In this document: piece by piece, positions 1 to 9,596 of the stretch
Position numbering within the stretch: the stretch's first letter is position 1
How the letters are laid out: each line of letters starts with the position of its first letter
Source: JABDGZ01 sp964483785
GTDB taxonomy: Bacteria > Omnitrophota > Gorgyraeia > Zapsychrales > Fredricksoniimonadaceae
Direction: 5' to 3'
DNA length: 64,000 bases
Assembly (NCBI GenBank): GCA_964483785.1
Contig: CAZACW010000007.1
Coordinates: 1-64,000 of the forward strand
Made by a program: the position numbers and the translations under genes
Notes under the pieces: model-generated
The model's database searches: none
Seen by the model: only the letters and a program-made list of their open reading frames with translations
What the model was told of the DNA's origin: nothing

Positions 1-3000
1 TCTTTCCAAAAAATTGGAATTATGCAGTGTTTCCCCCATGGGCAATTCAAGGCCGCCAATGTTGGATAAAATATATTTAAACAATTTGGCAATGAGATTG
101 ATTTTCATCAGGGTGTTTTTGTCATTCATGACGCTGCGGCGGACCCAGTCTTTGCGTTCCTCTGAAAGCCCCTCCATGTCCATGCGCTGGTACAAGGTAT
201 CAAAGCCTTCAAAGGTGTCCTGGCACAAGGCGATCAGGCGGTTGTATCCCTTGTTATGGTATTCATTCAAAAGCGACACGCCATCCTCTTTCAAAATCAA
301 GTCCGGATCATATTTCATAATATGCAGGGCCTTGCCCGCGTATTCAATGATCTCGTTAAAGGCATTGAAAAATTGGTCCGGTGTCAATCTCCCTTGACGT
401 CTCAGCCACAATTGTTTTTCATTCCAATTGTGCAAGGGCTGATAAACCCCTACATAGGTGTTATTTCGAGTGATGCTGACCATCGCCTGGTCTGCGCTTT
501 CTTCAATGGATTGCTCATCTGTACGGTATTCTTGCCTGAAACTTCTCAATAATCTCCGATGCCCTCCTAATGGCACTAGAAATCTATTGTAAAACCACAT
601 GATCCTGGAGAATAAAATCACAAATGTAAAGATCCCGATGCCCAAATAGGTGCCCAATGCAAAAAGAGGAATCCTGGGAAAATACAGCCCTTGATATCCG
701 ATATCGATATCATATGCAAAATGCCTCATTTCGGAGGAAAATCTCTCAATCATCTCCGCATAGCTGTGGGGTATTTCCCAGTCGAATACAACTTGATTGA
801 ACATCCGGGTCACCATTTCCTGCCAACCCTCGCGCGGCACATTTTGGCGGATTTCTGCCACTGTACGCTGCATCATAAGGGGGTCAATGGTTGTGTTCAC
901 GATATCCATGATTTGAGGCAGATCTAATTCTTCATCATGGTACCTGCCTTCACGCGCTGTAATGGGCGATTGGCGGAATTCCTGGCTGGCAAAAATCTCT
1001 TGGGCCGCCCATCGGTATCCGATCCTTTCCATCTGTGCCCTAACGCGCAGATCCCCATCCGGACGCGGGTCCTTGTACCGGGATAATTCGGAAGCGCTCA
1101 TGGTCTCCAGGACCACGTCCATCAAGGGCGCGACTTTTTTGAGCTGATCTGGATTTTCTTTGGGATTTTGGGCATGCCGATTATACACCATCGTAAGAGA
1201 TTCGCGCAGCACCCTTTTCCAGGCCGCGTCGTTGCGGTGGGCATCATTCCAAAGATCATAGATGTCCAGTTTGGATTCAATCAGGTCCTGAAAATCATCG
1301 TCCGCGTATCGATAAGCGCTTAATAGCTTCAGACGAAATGCCGGGTCCTTCATATTTTCCTCCAAGGTATTTCCAGGGACATATTTTAAATATTTCAACA
1401 ACCGCACCACTTCCGATGGACCTGACCTTGCAATATAGCCTGCTTTTTCCGGAGCTTCGTTCATTTCATAATAAATAATGGATGCGCCTTCCATGCTTGG
1501 AAGCCTGGAGAGATCATCGATAGGTTCCCCTTGAATGGCAGTTCCTGGAGGGACCCTGGCGATAAAATTCGAGGTGCGCGGAAGGGATCTTCCCAATAAG
1601 GTCGGGTCCTTAAACTCTGGAGCCTCCCAATTGGGTGAAGTCTCCAAAAAGCCTTTGGCATCCTCTCCCCAGCCGGTCAAACGTTCGCGGTTGCGCTCTT
1701 CAAATGGAAAAATCCAAAGCAAGTTTGGATTAAAGGGCCCCTTGTGCCAAATTTCGGGGACCAAATCAAGCTCAATGGACCTTTCCACCTGACTGCGTTC
1801 CGTGTTCATCAAATTTTCGATTCTCTGCCCTTGAGGGACCGGCTTTTGGTCGTTCTGCAACGTAAATACATAGGTATTAAGTGCATTTAAATCCTGAGCC
1901 CATAAGATCGGCGACATAAAAGGCTGTTGAGGCGAGCGGTCAGGGGAAAAAGGAGGCGGCAAACTGTTCTGTAGAAACCGGTCCATGTGAATGGTCCCCA
2001 GTCTCCAGGCTGTCTCGGTCCTGATAACGCGCCTGACAGCCTCAGGCGTGACCATGGGATAAGGTGAATTGGCGTTGGGGACAAAACTCAAGATGGATTT
2101 GCCCTTAAAAATATCCGGATGGTCCATGAGGATATCCTCAATATAAAGATAGACCAAGGCGGTCAAATCCAACAGCCTGTCCTTGTCATTCACCAGCTCC
2201 AGCTTGGCTTCTTCATTGATTTCGATCAAAAAATGGAGGTTCGGCTTATCCCCCCAGGCCATCCGCCGAAAAATTTCCTGCACAACATCCACCTTGCTGG
2301 AATGAAAGGTGATGTATTTTAAGGCGCTGATAAAACGCGGATCATTGGAAAATTCAGCATAAATGCTGTCTAAGGCCGCTATTCTCGCCTGCAAGGTTTC
2401 CCCTTCAATGGCCTGTCTCCGGTAATTCTCCAACATATTTTGCTGGCCCTCTCTCTGCTGGGTGGCCCATTGCTGTTGGGCGCTGTTGGGTACGCCTTGG
2501 CCCCAGAACGTCGACGGTAAGATGGACAAAGAGATGAAAATGACCCCTGCCATGGACAAGATCCTTTTCCTTAAATGTGATAATTGGGCCTTGTCTGTGC
2601 GTTCCTGCAGCATGTTTGCGTTTCTGACGGGGTAGGTAGGCGGATCTAATAAGTACAAATAAACCAAGTCTTCCCTGGCCTTGGCCCTTAATTCAGCCAC
2701 CTTCTTGGCCTTTTCCGTGATTTTAAGCCGATAAGAGGCCAAGTCTGCGGCCACGTCGCGATGTCCGGCCAAGATCAAGGCATTTTGAGCATGGGCCAAT
2801 TCCTGTTCTGCCTTAGGAATTTGATCCCTGACTAATGAATTATATTCATCTATGGTATCTCCAGCTTCTTGGGCGATGGCGATCCTTGTCCTTTCGATAT
2901 CATCCAAGGAAGCCTGCGCATCTAAGGCCAATACCTTGCGTTTAATCCTGGCTGTGCCGTCATAAATGGGTAATTCTCCGCTTAAGACCCCGAAAATTTT

Positions 3001-6000
3001 ATGGATCACCGAACTGATGGATGTGGCGCCCGGGATGATATTATATTGCGCATTAGACAGATCCGCTGTGCCCAGCAATCCTGTGCCGTTTAATTTTGGA
3101 TAAAACTCCAATCCTTGGATCCTGATGTCTCTTTCGACACCCCTTTGCGCAGTTAAGACCGACTGTAATCTGGTATTAAGGCTTTGGGCACTCAAAATTT
3201 TAGCAATGAACGCTTGTTTGTCATTTCCCGCTATCGGTACCATTCTCTGGCTTAAATTGACAGTGGACAAAAGGGGGTTTTCCAAATGTTCCCATCCCTT
3301 GCCGGTCAAGTCATTGATCGGACGCATCAATTTTTGGGCCAGCGTTTCCAATCTGGCAATTTCACCGTCCACATTATCAATATTGCCTTGAGATTGCTCT
3401 ATTTGAAGGGTCGGGGTCGAGGTTAACCTGCCCTTCATCTGCGCCAAGGCCTTTTCCAAGTCTATCTTTAAACCCCTGGACAACAAAATCTCATCCTGCA
3501 CTGCGGCCAATTCAATCAAGAACCTGTTGGTTTCATAACTTTGCTTGAGCAAGGCTGTGACCCAATCATAGTATTTCACCTTGGTGGTGGTGGCATTGCT
3601 GTCGACCTTTTGGTCAACTTCACCATCCAATGCGCTGATCAAATTCCCTGTGGCCTGCACAGCGGCAGGGATGCTGGAACCGAGACTGCTTCCTCTGGTC
3701 ACAGCCAGGTTAAAACCGCCATAACTGCCACTGATCCCGTAATTAAATTTACCATTAGAACTTATGCCGCCAAAAAGACTGACGGTCACGGCCGCCGGCA
3801 GGCCTTCCGAAGCAGCAGCCTTAAACATATCCACTTCTGTCCTGCCGCCGTTTAGCCGATAGGCAAGCACCGCATCCGTCGCTGCTTCAGGAGAGAGCCG
3901 AAATCCTTGGAAAGAATTAGGGGCCCGAAGTGTAATGCGGATCGGCGGATTTTGTAAAATTGGAAAGGCCTGGTTGGCTGGCTGAGCCGTCGGGCTGCCA
4001 GCTGGCGACGGCAGGGTTGCTGCAGCCAGGGTTGCCGCTCGGGCCCCGCCTCCTGGGGGCCTTCCTCCGGCTCTTCTTGGCGGTGTAAGGGGTGGAGCCG
4101 GGGGTGGCGGAGGCGCTGCGTTATCTAGGTAAGGAACAGCTCTTTGAGCAATATGTTTGCGTTGGGATGGCGGCACATACCCGGGTTGGGATTTAATGGC
4201 CCTCTGGACTTCAGGGGTTAAAAGAAACACACCAAACCCCCAATCCTTGCGCAGAATATGCTGAGGGTCATAGACCATGACAACCAAGGATTGTTCGCTG
4301 GACATAACCGTCTTGGAATGCTGGGCAGGCCTGTGATCAATCACCTCCCCCAACAACGGGACCCCATCCAAGGTTTTGACCACCACCAGATCGCCGTTTT
4401 CAATGTTTCTGCGGATATCGGCAAAAATGTGGTATTTATCATCAATACCGACATCATTGGTCCCTAATTCAACGACATCCGGCGCATAGGTGAAAAGAAT
4501 GCCCCCCATTTGGATATTGTCTGACTCATCTTCCCCCGTTGAAAGGACGCGCAAATCTTCAGGGGCAAAGGTATCCGCGGAACGGATCAATTCTTCCAGC
4601 ATTTCCTTTTGCGCTAAAAATTCTCTTTCCCGGCTGTCTAATTCCAGCATTTCCGGGACCTCGGAATAGACAATGCTGCCTTGCGGGGCCATCACAGCCT
4701 TTCTTTGCCTGACATCGATCAAGGCAGCCTTTACGGCAGCCAATTGGTCTTCGTAGGGCTTGGTCTCAACATGGGACATCCTCTGCCCGGCTTTGACAAA
4801 ATCGCCTTGCTTGACAAAGTAGGTCACCTTGCCCGGAACCATCGCTGTAATGGGAAACTTAAACGTTCCAAGGACCAGGCCCGTTATGCGCGGGATCCCG
4901 TCAATCCCTGAAAAATTCAACGCATCCCGGCGGTCCGGCGGGCGGACTTCCATAGACAGTCCCACTGGATCACCCAGCCTGATCGGCGAACGCTCAGGAA
5001 GCGTGATATGAAGACGAAGGAAATTTTTTCGATGTTCCAGGTCTCCGACCGTTTGTTCACGCAGGATAGGGTCAAAATAACTTTTAACATCGACCTGGTT
5101 TTGCCGGTTTTGATCATCCAGGGTCAAATTCAGATTACCGAAATACGTGATGCCCCGAGGTATTTCCAATTCAACGCTAAACCGATCACTGGTGGGATGA
5201 TAGCGGACAACGTGCCTTTCAGCATTGTGGTCTGTGTCTGACCTTTGCAAATCCTTGTCCGTGATATAGACCCCATCATTAAGTCCGCCCCAGGATTCAA
5301 TGTCCAAATCATACGGGGCCCTGACCACCCCTAACTCGGCTTCGATCTTTTTTTCAGCCAGTTCGCGGGACAATTTTTGAAAATTCTCCCTGTATTGGGT
5401 CAATTTTTCCGCGGATAGGCTTTGGTTTCTAAAATCCACCTCCGCCTTTCTCCAGGCCTGCCTGGCCTCTTCGGTCCGGCCTTCCAGGATTTTGATTTGA
5501 CGCCTCACCTCAAAATTATTGATCCTGAAAATAACTGAATTCTTTGCGTAGTGCATGATTTCAGGATGCAAATCATAGACCTGGCCAGTCAGTCTGGGTA
5601 AAATTTGCAAAGTTAATTGAGTCAAGGTCCGGTGATCGGGGATATCAATATGTTGAGAACCCGCTTCAGGAGGACCTCCAGCAACCAAGGTCACCGATGA
5701 TCCTTCGTTGGGAATGGTCCTGCCGAATACGGCGGGTTGTAAAGCTTGGGCGTTGCCATCTCTGCGCTGGGTTAACCATGGCGCTGCAGGCCGTCCGGGT
5801 TCCATCCCCATAGGAGGAATAACAATGGCGGCTCGGGCAGATCCTACTAAGCTGGGACCATCGCCGTTAGGCGGAGGCGGTTCTGGCATAGGTCTTGGTT
5901 CTTCAGGTGCTGGTATAAATTGTACATTGGGTGCATCGCCTGCAACGTTCAAGGACCCTGGACCTGGATTATCTCCCCTGGGTGAGGCTACAGGGGTGGG

Positions 6001-8367
6001 GGCATTTCTTGGTTTGTCTGTTGGTGTTGTTTGTGTAGTGCGTAGATCGCCTTGATCAGTCCTTGGCTCAATAGGTGCAGGTGGAGGCGGCGGTGGCGGG
6101 GCCGCCACTGTGGCAGTCCTTGCCCTATTCCTTTGATCTGCGAGCCGCTGTTGCCGCTCAGCCTGGGCCTTTTTTCTTTGATCAGCGAGCTGCCGTTGTC
6201 GCTCAGCCTGGGCCTTTCTGGTTTCTTCCGCTTTCCTCAGTCGTTCAGCTCTAGCGGCTGCTGCTTGAGCAATTTCTGCATCCTGCTTTGCCTTCCTTGC
6301 GATCTCTGCTTCCCTGGCAATTCTCTGTCGTTCGAGGGCTTGCGCACGCTGATCTCTCAAGGCATCAGCAGCCAACTGGGCCCTCCTTGTTCTCTCTAAC
6401 CGGGCATCGTCAGCGGCTTTGTCTGCCGCTCGTTGCGCGGTCAATCTTGCTTCTCTCATAATTTGAGCATGCTGGAGCATGGCTGTTGTGCGCACAGCTT
6501 CAAACGCATCAGCCCTTGCCTGGGCTGCAGCTGTATCAGCAGCTATTTGTGGCGCAGGTAGAGCAGCTGGGGCCGCCGGCGCAGCAGGCAAATCGGCAAC
6601 TGGAGGGGCCTGTGACGCGGGTGGCGGAGGAGGCACAGGGACAGGCTCAGGCGGTGGCGGAACTGGTCCTCTGGCTATTGGTGGAGATCCACCTGGCACA
6701 ACTACTTGACGGGGTGGCTCCTCTCGAGGAGGAGGAGCCGCGGCCAGTGGCGACCGAAGTACTGCCTCCCCTACCAAAAATGCGATCGCTTTTTGATCTG
6801 ATACAAGCGCGGTAATATTCATACGCCTATTTTCCAAAATAGGCGTATTACGAGTAACATTAAGTTGGGCTAAATAACTGGGAAGCTTTTGATACAATTC
6901 TTGCCTGCGATTAACATTAGATAGCTCCGGGTTCTGTGCATTCATTATGTCCAGAACGATTTGACTCAAGGTGCTGCCTTGTCTAGGTGTGGCAAATACT
7001 TGGCCGCCAGTGGCGCTATAGTGTGTAATTGTATGTTGAGGGACTGCTTGAGCAAAGGTAGTTCCATGCGCTACTGCGATTAAAGGTATGGCCAAGGCAA
7101 CGGCCACGGCAAATTTGCCGGACAAGGATTTAAGAAGTGCGGGAGATAAAGGCAATTGGGCCGCGTCCGGCCGCAGGACCGGATTATTCATCAGCTGGGC
7201 CATGTCTCCCCCGATGGGCAAAAGCTCGACCTTGGCCACCCCGTAATCATGCGCTGCGGACAATTGGGCCGCGTCCAATTTGCCCCTGATGGCATCGAAG
7301 CTCGGCACCTGCAGGGTCTTCATGGCCAGGTCCGTTTTGCCGAAATTCAAACCACCGGAAAAATATTTCCGGGGCACCACCTGCTGGGTCAAGGGGTCCA
7401 CGTCCTCGCGGATATAATTGTACGCGCCTACCTTATAAATACGCAGGTACTGCTTGTAAATGGCGTCCTTGGCGCCCTTGTCCACGTCGTCGATGCCGGC
7501 GATCTTTCTCTTATCTACATAAAAATTATTTAAAACGTTTCTTTTTAATGCGCGCTTAAACCAGGCCGCTAATATGAGAGAATGGAAAACCTGGCGCACC
7601 TTGGCAAAGTTCTTGCCCTCATTCACTTCCTTTTCCAATTGCGGAAGGATCAAGTCCCGGGTTATGCCGGCGCTGATTTGATGGGCAATGCTTGCCGCCT
7701 CACCTTTTGGGGCCGTATGGTTTTTCGTGGCCAGATAATCTTCTTCCAGCATCACCTTTAAATGGGTCTCGCCGATCAAGGCGGAATTGCCCATGTCATA
7801 AACAATGGCCTTGTCCGGCACAATCCAGACCTTGTTGTAGGTATTCACCGGCAGGTTGGTCGTGCCGAATTTGGCATAGGCCCTTTTGTAGACCTGGTCC
7901 CAGAATTTTTTACCCAATTCCGATTCAGGATAGGTCAGGGACGAGGCCAGTTGCTTTAAAAACTTGTCCTGGCGCAGTAAATCGTTGCCGGCATCGGTGA
8001 GCGCAAGCTCATCCGGGATGATGCGCCCGGATTCATACGGGGAAAGATTGACCCAGAGGTCTTCTTCGGGGATGGTGAGGCAGGTCAGAAAATACTTGAT
8101 GAGGATGGAGGTCTCTTTCTGGTCAATGGCAAGGTGGCTGCCGGAATCGACCACAAAGTCAAACTCGAAAGGCTTGGCCGGGTACACGCGCATGCCGCGC
8201 AAAACAGGCAGGGAATAGGGCGTGGAAAGGTCTACGAAGTAATGGCCTGCGGGGAAAAACGGGGTGGGCTGGGCTTGGACGCTTTCCAGGCTGGTTTGAA
8301 CCAAAAGAAAAGAAAGCAAACAGCAAATGGTCCGAAAAAACCTGGATTTTTTTATAACTATAGCCAT
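1..8367 (-). CDS. Giant secreted multidomain protein with MFP/HlyD-like and TolC-like regions (partial, C-terminus off window)
   Basis: The frame is open for all 2,789 codons from the ATG at 8367 to the left edge. Domains by eye: signal peptide (1-33); an Omnitrophota-type secreted domain (about 35-400, motifs DLWVNLSPYE, KVWIVPDK, VPRKYFSGG) shared with the protein at 31919-34477; a second hydrophobic stretch (410-435); a Pro-rich linker (530-593); an Ala/Arg/Gln-rich charged helix (610-746); another Pro/Gly linker; an adaptor-like region (about 907-1373) with half-motifs VVRAPYDLDI and VTYFVKQGDFVKAGQ, which resemble the lipoyl/barrel-sandwich halves of HlyD/MFP proteins; a Pro-rich linker (1409-1470); a TolC-like helical region (1473-1910); a membrane segment (about 1927-1950); 600 residues of soluble sequence; a strong membrane segment (2560-2593); then a charged tail. 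A possible -10 (TATACT) lies at 8410-8405; there is no clear ribosome site. A role in trans-envelope export or adhesion is inference; MFP and TolC calls are by motif and helix pattern only. Confidence 0.75.
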   Translation of the reverse strand, partial: MAIVIKKSRFFRTICCLLSFLLVQTSLESVQAQPTPFFPAGHYFVDLSTPYSLPVLRGMRVYPAKPFEFDFVVDSGSHLAIDQKETSILIKYFLTCLTIPEEDLWVNLSPYESGRIIPDELALTDAGNDLLRQDKFLKQLASSLTYPESELGKKFWDQVYKRAYAKFGTTNLPVNTYNKVWIVPDKAIVYDMGNSALIGETHLKVMLEEDYLATKNHTAPKGEAASIAHQISAGITRDLILPQLEKEVNEGKNFAKVRQVFHSLILAAWFKRALKRNVLNNFYVDKRKIAGIDDVDKGAKDAIYKQYLRIYKVGAYNYIREDVDPLTQQVVPRKYFSGGLNFGKTDLAMKTLQVPSFDAIRGKLDAAQLSAAHDYGVAKVELLPIGGDMAQLMNNPVLRPDAAQLPLSPALLKSLSGKFAVAVALAIPLIAVAHGTTFAQAVPQHTITHYSATGGQVFATPRQGSTLSQIVLDIMNAQNPELSNVNRRQELYQKLPSYLAQLNVTRNTPILENRRMNITALVSDQKAIAFLVGEAVLRSPLAAAPPPREEPPRQVVVPGGSPPIARGPVPPPPEPVPVPPPPPASQAPPVADLPAAPAAPAALPAPQIAADTAAAQARADAFEAVRTTAMLQHAQIMREARLTAQRAADKAADDARLERTRRAQLAADALRDQRAQALERQRIAREAEIARKAKQDAEIAQAAAARAERLRKAEETRKAQAERQRQLADQRKKAQAERQQRLADQRNRARTATVAAPPPPPPPAPIEPRTDQGDLRTTQTTPTDKPRNAPTPVASPRGDNPGPGSLNVAGDAPNVQFIPAPEEPRPMPEPPPPNGDGPSLVGSARAAIVIPPMGMEPGRPAAPWLTQRRDGNAQALQPAVFGRTIPNEGSSVTLVAGGPPEAGSQHIDIPDHRTLTQLTLQILPRLTGQVYDLHPEIMHYAKNSVIFRINNFEVRRQIKILEGRTEEARQAWRKAEVDFRNQSLSAEKLTQYRENFQKLSRELAEKKIEAELGVVRAPYDLDIESWGGLNDGVYITDKDLQRSDTDHNAERHVVRYHPTSDRFSVELEIPRGITYFGNLNLTLDDQNRQNQVDVKSYFDPILREQTVGDLEHRKNFLRLHITLPERSPIRLGDPVGLSMEVRPPDRRDALNFSGIDGIPRITGLVLGTFKFPITAMVPGKVTYFVKQGDFVKAGQRMSHVETKPYEDQLAAVKAALIDVRQRKAVMAPQGSIVYSEVPEMLELDSREREFLAQKEMLEELIRSADTFAPEDLRVLSTGEDESDNIQMGGILFTYAPDVVELGTNDVGIDDKYHIFADIRRNIENGDLVVVKTLDGVPLLGEVIDHRPAQHSKTVMSSEQSLVVMVYDPQHILRKDWGFGVFLLTPEVQRAIKSQPGYVPPSQRKHIAQRAVPYLDNAAPPPPPAPPLTPPRRAGGRPPGGGARAATLAAATLPSPAGSPTAQPANQAFPILQNPPIRITLRAPNSFQGFRLSPEAATDAVLAYRLNGGRTEVDMFKAAASEGLPAAVTVSLFGGISSNGKFNYGISGSYGGFNLAVTRGSSLGSSIPAAVQATGNLISALDGEVDQKVDSNATTTKVKYYDWVTALLKQSYETNRFLIELAAVQDEILLSRGLKIDLEKALAQMKGRLTSTPTLQIEQSQGNIDNVDGEIARLETLAQKLMRPINDLTGKGWEHLENPLLSTVNLSQRMVPIAGNDKQAFIAKILSAQSLNTRLQSVLTAQRGVERDIRIQGLEFYPKLNGTGLLGTADLSNAQYNIIPGATSISSVIHKIFGVLSGELPIYDGTARIKRKVLALDAQASLDDIERTRIAIAQEAGDTIDEYNSLVRDQIPKAEQELAHAQNALILAGHRDVAADLASYRLKITEKAKKVAELRAKAREDLVYLYLLDPPTYPVRNANMLQERTDKAQLSHLRKRILSMAGVIFISLSILPSTFWGQGVPNSAQQQWATQQREGQQNMLENYRRQAIEGETLQARIAALDSIYAEFSNDPRFISALKYITFHSSKVDVVQEIFRRMAWGDKPNLHFLIEINEEAKLELVNDKDRLLDLTALVYLYIEDILMDHPDIFKGKSILSFVPNANSPYPMVTPEAVRRVIRTETAWRLGTIHMDRFLQNSLPPPFSPDRSPQQPFMSPILWAQDLNALNTYVFTLQNDQKPVPQGQRIENLMNTERSQVERSIELDLVPEIWHKGPFNPNLLWIFPFEERNRERLTGWGEDAKGFLETSPNWEAPEFKDPTLLGRSLPRTSNFIARVPPGTAIQGEPIDDLSRLPSMEGASIIYYEMNEAPEKAGYIARSGPSEVVRLLKYLKYVPGNTLEENMKDPAFRLKLLSAYRYADDDFQDLIESKLDIYDLWNDAHRNDAAWKRVLRESLTMVYNRHAQNPKENPDQLKKVAPLMDVVLETMSASELSRYKDPRPDGDLRVRAQMERIGYRWAAQEIFASQEFRQSPITAREGRYHDEELDLPQIMDIVNTTIDPLMMQRTVAEIRQNVPREGWQEMVTRMFNQVVFDWEIPHSYAEMIERFSSEMRHFAYDIDIGYQGLYFPRIPLFALGTYLGIGIFTFVILFSRIMWFYNRFLVPLGGHRRLLRSFRQEYRTDEQSIEESADQAMVSITRNNTYVGVYQPLHNWNEKQLWLRRQGRLTPDQFFNAFNEIIEYAGKALHIMKYDPDLILKEDGVSLLNEYHNKGYNRLIALCQDTFEGFDTLYQRMDMEGLSEERKDWVRRSVMNDKNTLMKINLIAKLFKYILSNIGGLELPMGETLHNSNFLER

Positions 8368-8524
8368 GGCTGGAACTTATTGCGTTTGTTTGGGTTTGAT
8401 CCTTAGTATAGAGAATGGATGTTAAAACCGTGTTAGGGAGCAGTTAATCTTATATAAATACAATGGCTCTATATAATATCGCGTAACCCGTTGGCTTGGA
8501 ATAAGTTATCGGAATTTGACTGGG

Positions 8525-8553
8525 ACCATCACAACCCCCGGGGTTGTGATGGT
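8525..8553. repeat. PAL27 palindrome, copy 1
   Basis: Perfect palindrome: arms CCATCACAACCCC and GGGGTTGTGATGG around one central base (8526-8552), extended by one pair. It begins 2 nt after the stop codon of mrp. No T-run follows on the minus strand, so it is not a classical intrinsic terminator. Confidence 0.95.
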
Positions 8554-8555
8554 TA

Positions 8556-9596
8556 TTAAGACTTGAACAAGCTGTAAGGGTAGATGCCTGAAGCATGGCC
8601 ATCACTCCAGGTAATGCCTACGGCATAATTGCCTAAAGGAAGGATTTCCGTGGGGTTGATGTCCGGAGGGATTTTCTTGGGGTCCAGCAGGCGCTGGCCC
8701 GTGGTTTCCGAAATGCACAAGGCGCAGGCGCAGTTGGCCCGCAGATCAAAGGCTTTGGCAGACAATTCGCGGCCGTCATCAAAAACCAGCACCACCCTGC
8801 CATCGCGATAGCCGGCATCCTTAAGAAAGGATTGATGTATTTGGGCCTGTTTGATGGCTTGTAAAAGCCCCTCTGCCGCTTTTTGAATATAAGGATTTGA
8901 AGGAGGCTGTTCCCCGCTTTTTAAGGGGGCTGTTCCCTTTAACTGAGACAAGTCTTCCTGGATTGGGATCTCCGCCAGGGTCTTGACGCCGAAGCGCGCG
9001 GACAAGGCCCCGGTCTTGGGCTGGCCGAAAACATAATATTTTTGACCGGTGTCCGGCGCTTGAAAATACGCCATGTTTTCAATGACCCCTAAAATCGGGA
9101 CATTGACCTTTTCAAACATCAGGATGCCGCGGGCCGTGTCTGCCAGGGAAAGGCCGTGGGGTGTGGTCACGATCACGGCGCCGGCGAGTTTCACCGACTG
9201 CGTGATGGTCAACTGCACATCGCCGGTGCCGGGCGGCATGTCGATGATCAAAAAATCCGCCCCGCCCCAGCCGGTCGGAAACAAAAGCTGCGGCAAATAC
9301 CGCGGGACAATGGGCCCGGGAATCACCGCCGGAGCATCGCCCAAAAGATAGCCGAAGGACATCAATTTCAGCCCCTGGCTTTCCAGGGGCGTCAACATTT
9401 TGAATTCATTGGCCTGCACGCGGGCCTGGGGCATGGGAAAAAGCAGGGGCATGGAAGGCCCGTAAATGTCCGCGTCAAGCAAACCGGTCTTGAATTTGCG
9501 GCGCACCAGCTCCAGGCCCAGGGCCGCGGCAACAGTGGATTTGCCCACCCCGCCCTTGCAGGAAGAGACCGCGATCACGGATTTGATATTTTTCAT
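8556..9596 (-). CDS. mrp: Mrp/ApbC-family P-loop ATPase fused to a C-terminal DUF971 domain
   Basis: 346 aa. Mrp/NBP35 proteins are ATP-dependent iron-sulfur cluster carriers. Deviant Walker A CKGGVGKST (13-21), DADIYGPS (41-48) and MPPGTGD (120-126) are intact. The Fe-S ligand pair CxxC that normally follows NM(S/A)YF is absent: residues 174-184 read NMAYFQAPDTG. Residues about 265-346 form a DUF971 domain with a CACALC triplet (289-294), ETTG and WSDGHASGIY. Mrp-DUF971 fusions are known. Its start overlaps the sucD stop by 4 nt, so it is co-translated with succinyl-CoA synthetase; a PAL27 palindrome follows. Whether the DUF971 cysteines replace the lost pair is speculation. Confidence 0.93.
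   Translation of the reverse strand: MKNIKSVIAVSSCKGGVGKSTVAAALGLELVRRKFKTGLLDADIYGPSMPLLFPMPQARVQANEFKMLTPLESQGLKLMSFGYLLGDAPAVIPGPIVPRYLPQLLFPTGWGGADFLIIDMPPGTGDVQLTITQSVKLAGAVIVTTPHGLSLADTARGILMFEKVNVPILGVIENMAYFQAPDTGQKYYVFGQPKTGALSARFGVKTLAEIPIQEDLSQLKGTAPLKSGEQPPSNPYIQKAAEGLLQAIKQAQIHQSFLKDAGYRDGRVVLVFDDGRELSAKAFDLRANCACALCISETTGQRLLDPKKIPPDINPTEILPLGNYAVGITWSDGHASGIYPYSLFKS

Noticed and set aside
5708..6815. Several plus-strand Gly/Pro-rich ORFs
   Set aside because: Antisense of the Pro/Ala-rich linkers of the giant protein.
8900..8940. Repeated GGCTGTTCCC in mrp as another REP-like insertion
   Set aside because: Encoded residues fit the normal Mrp length here and the repeats do not form the REP arm-loop-arm structure.
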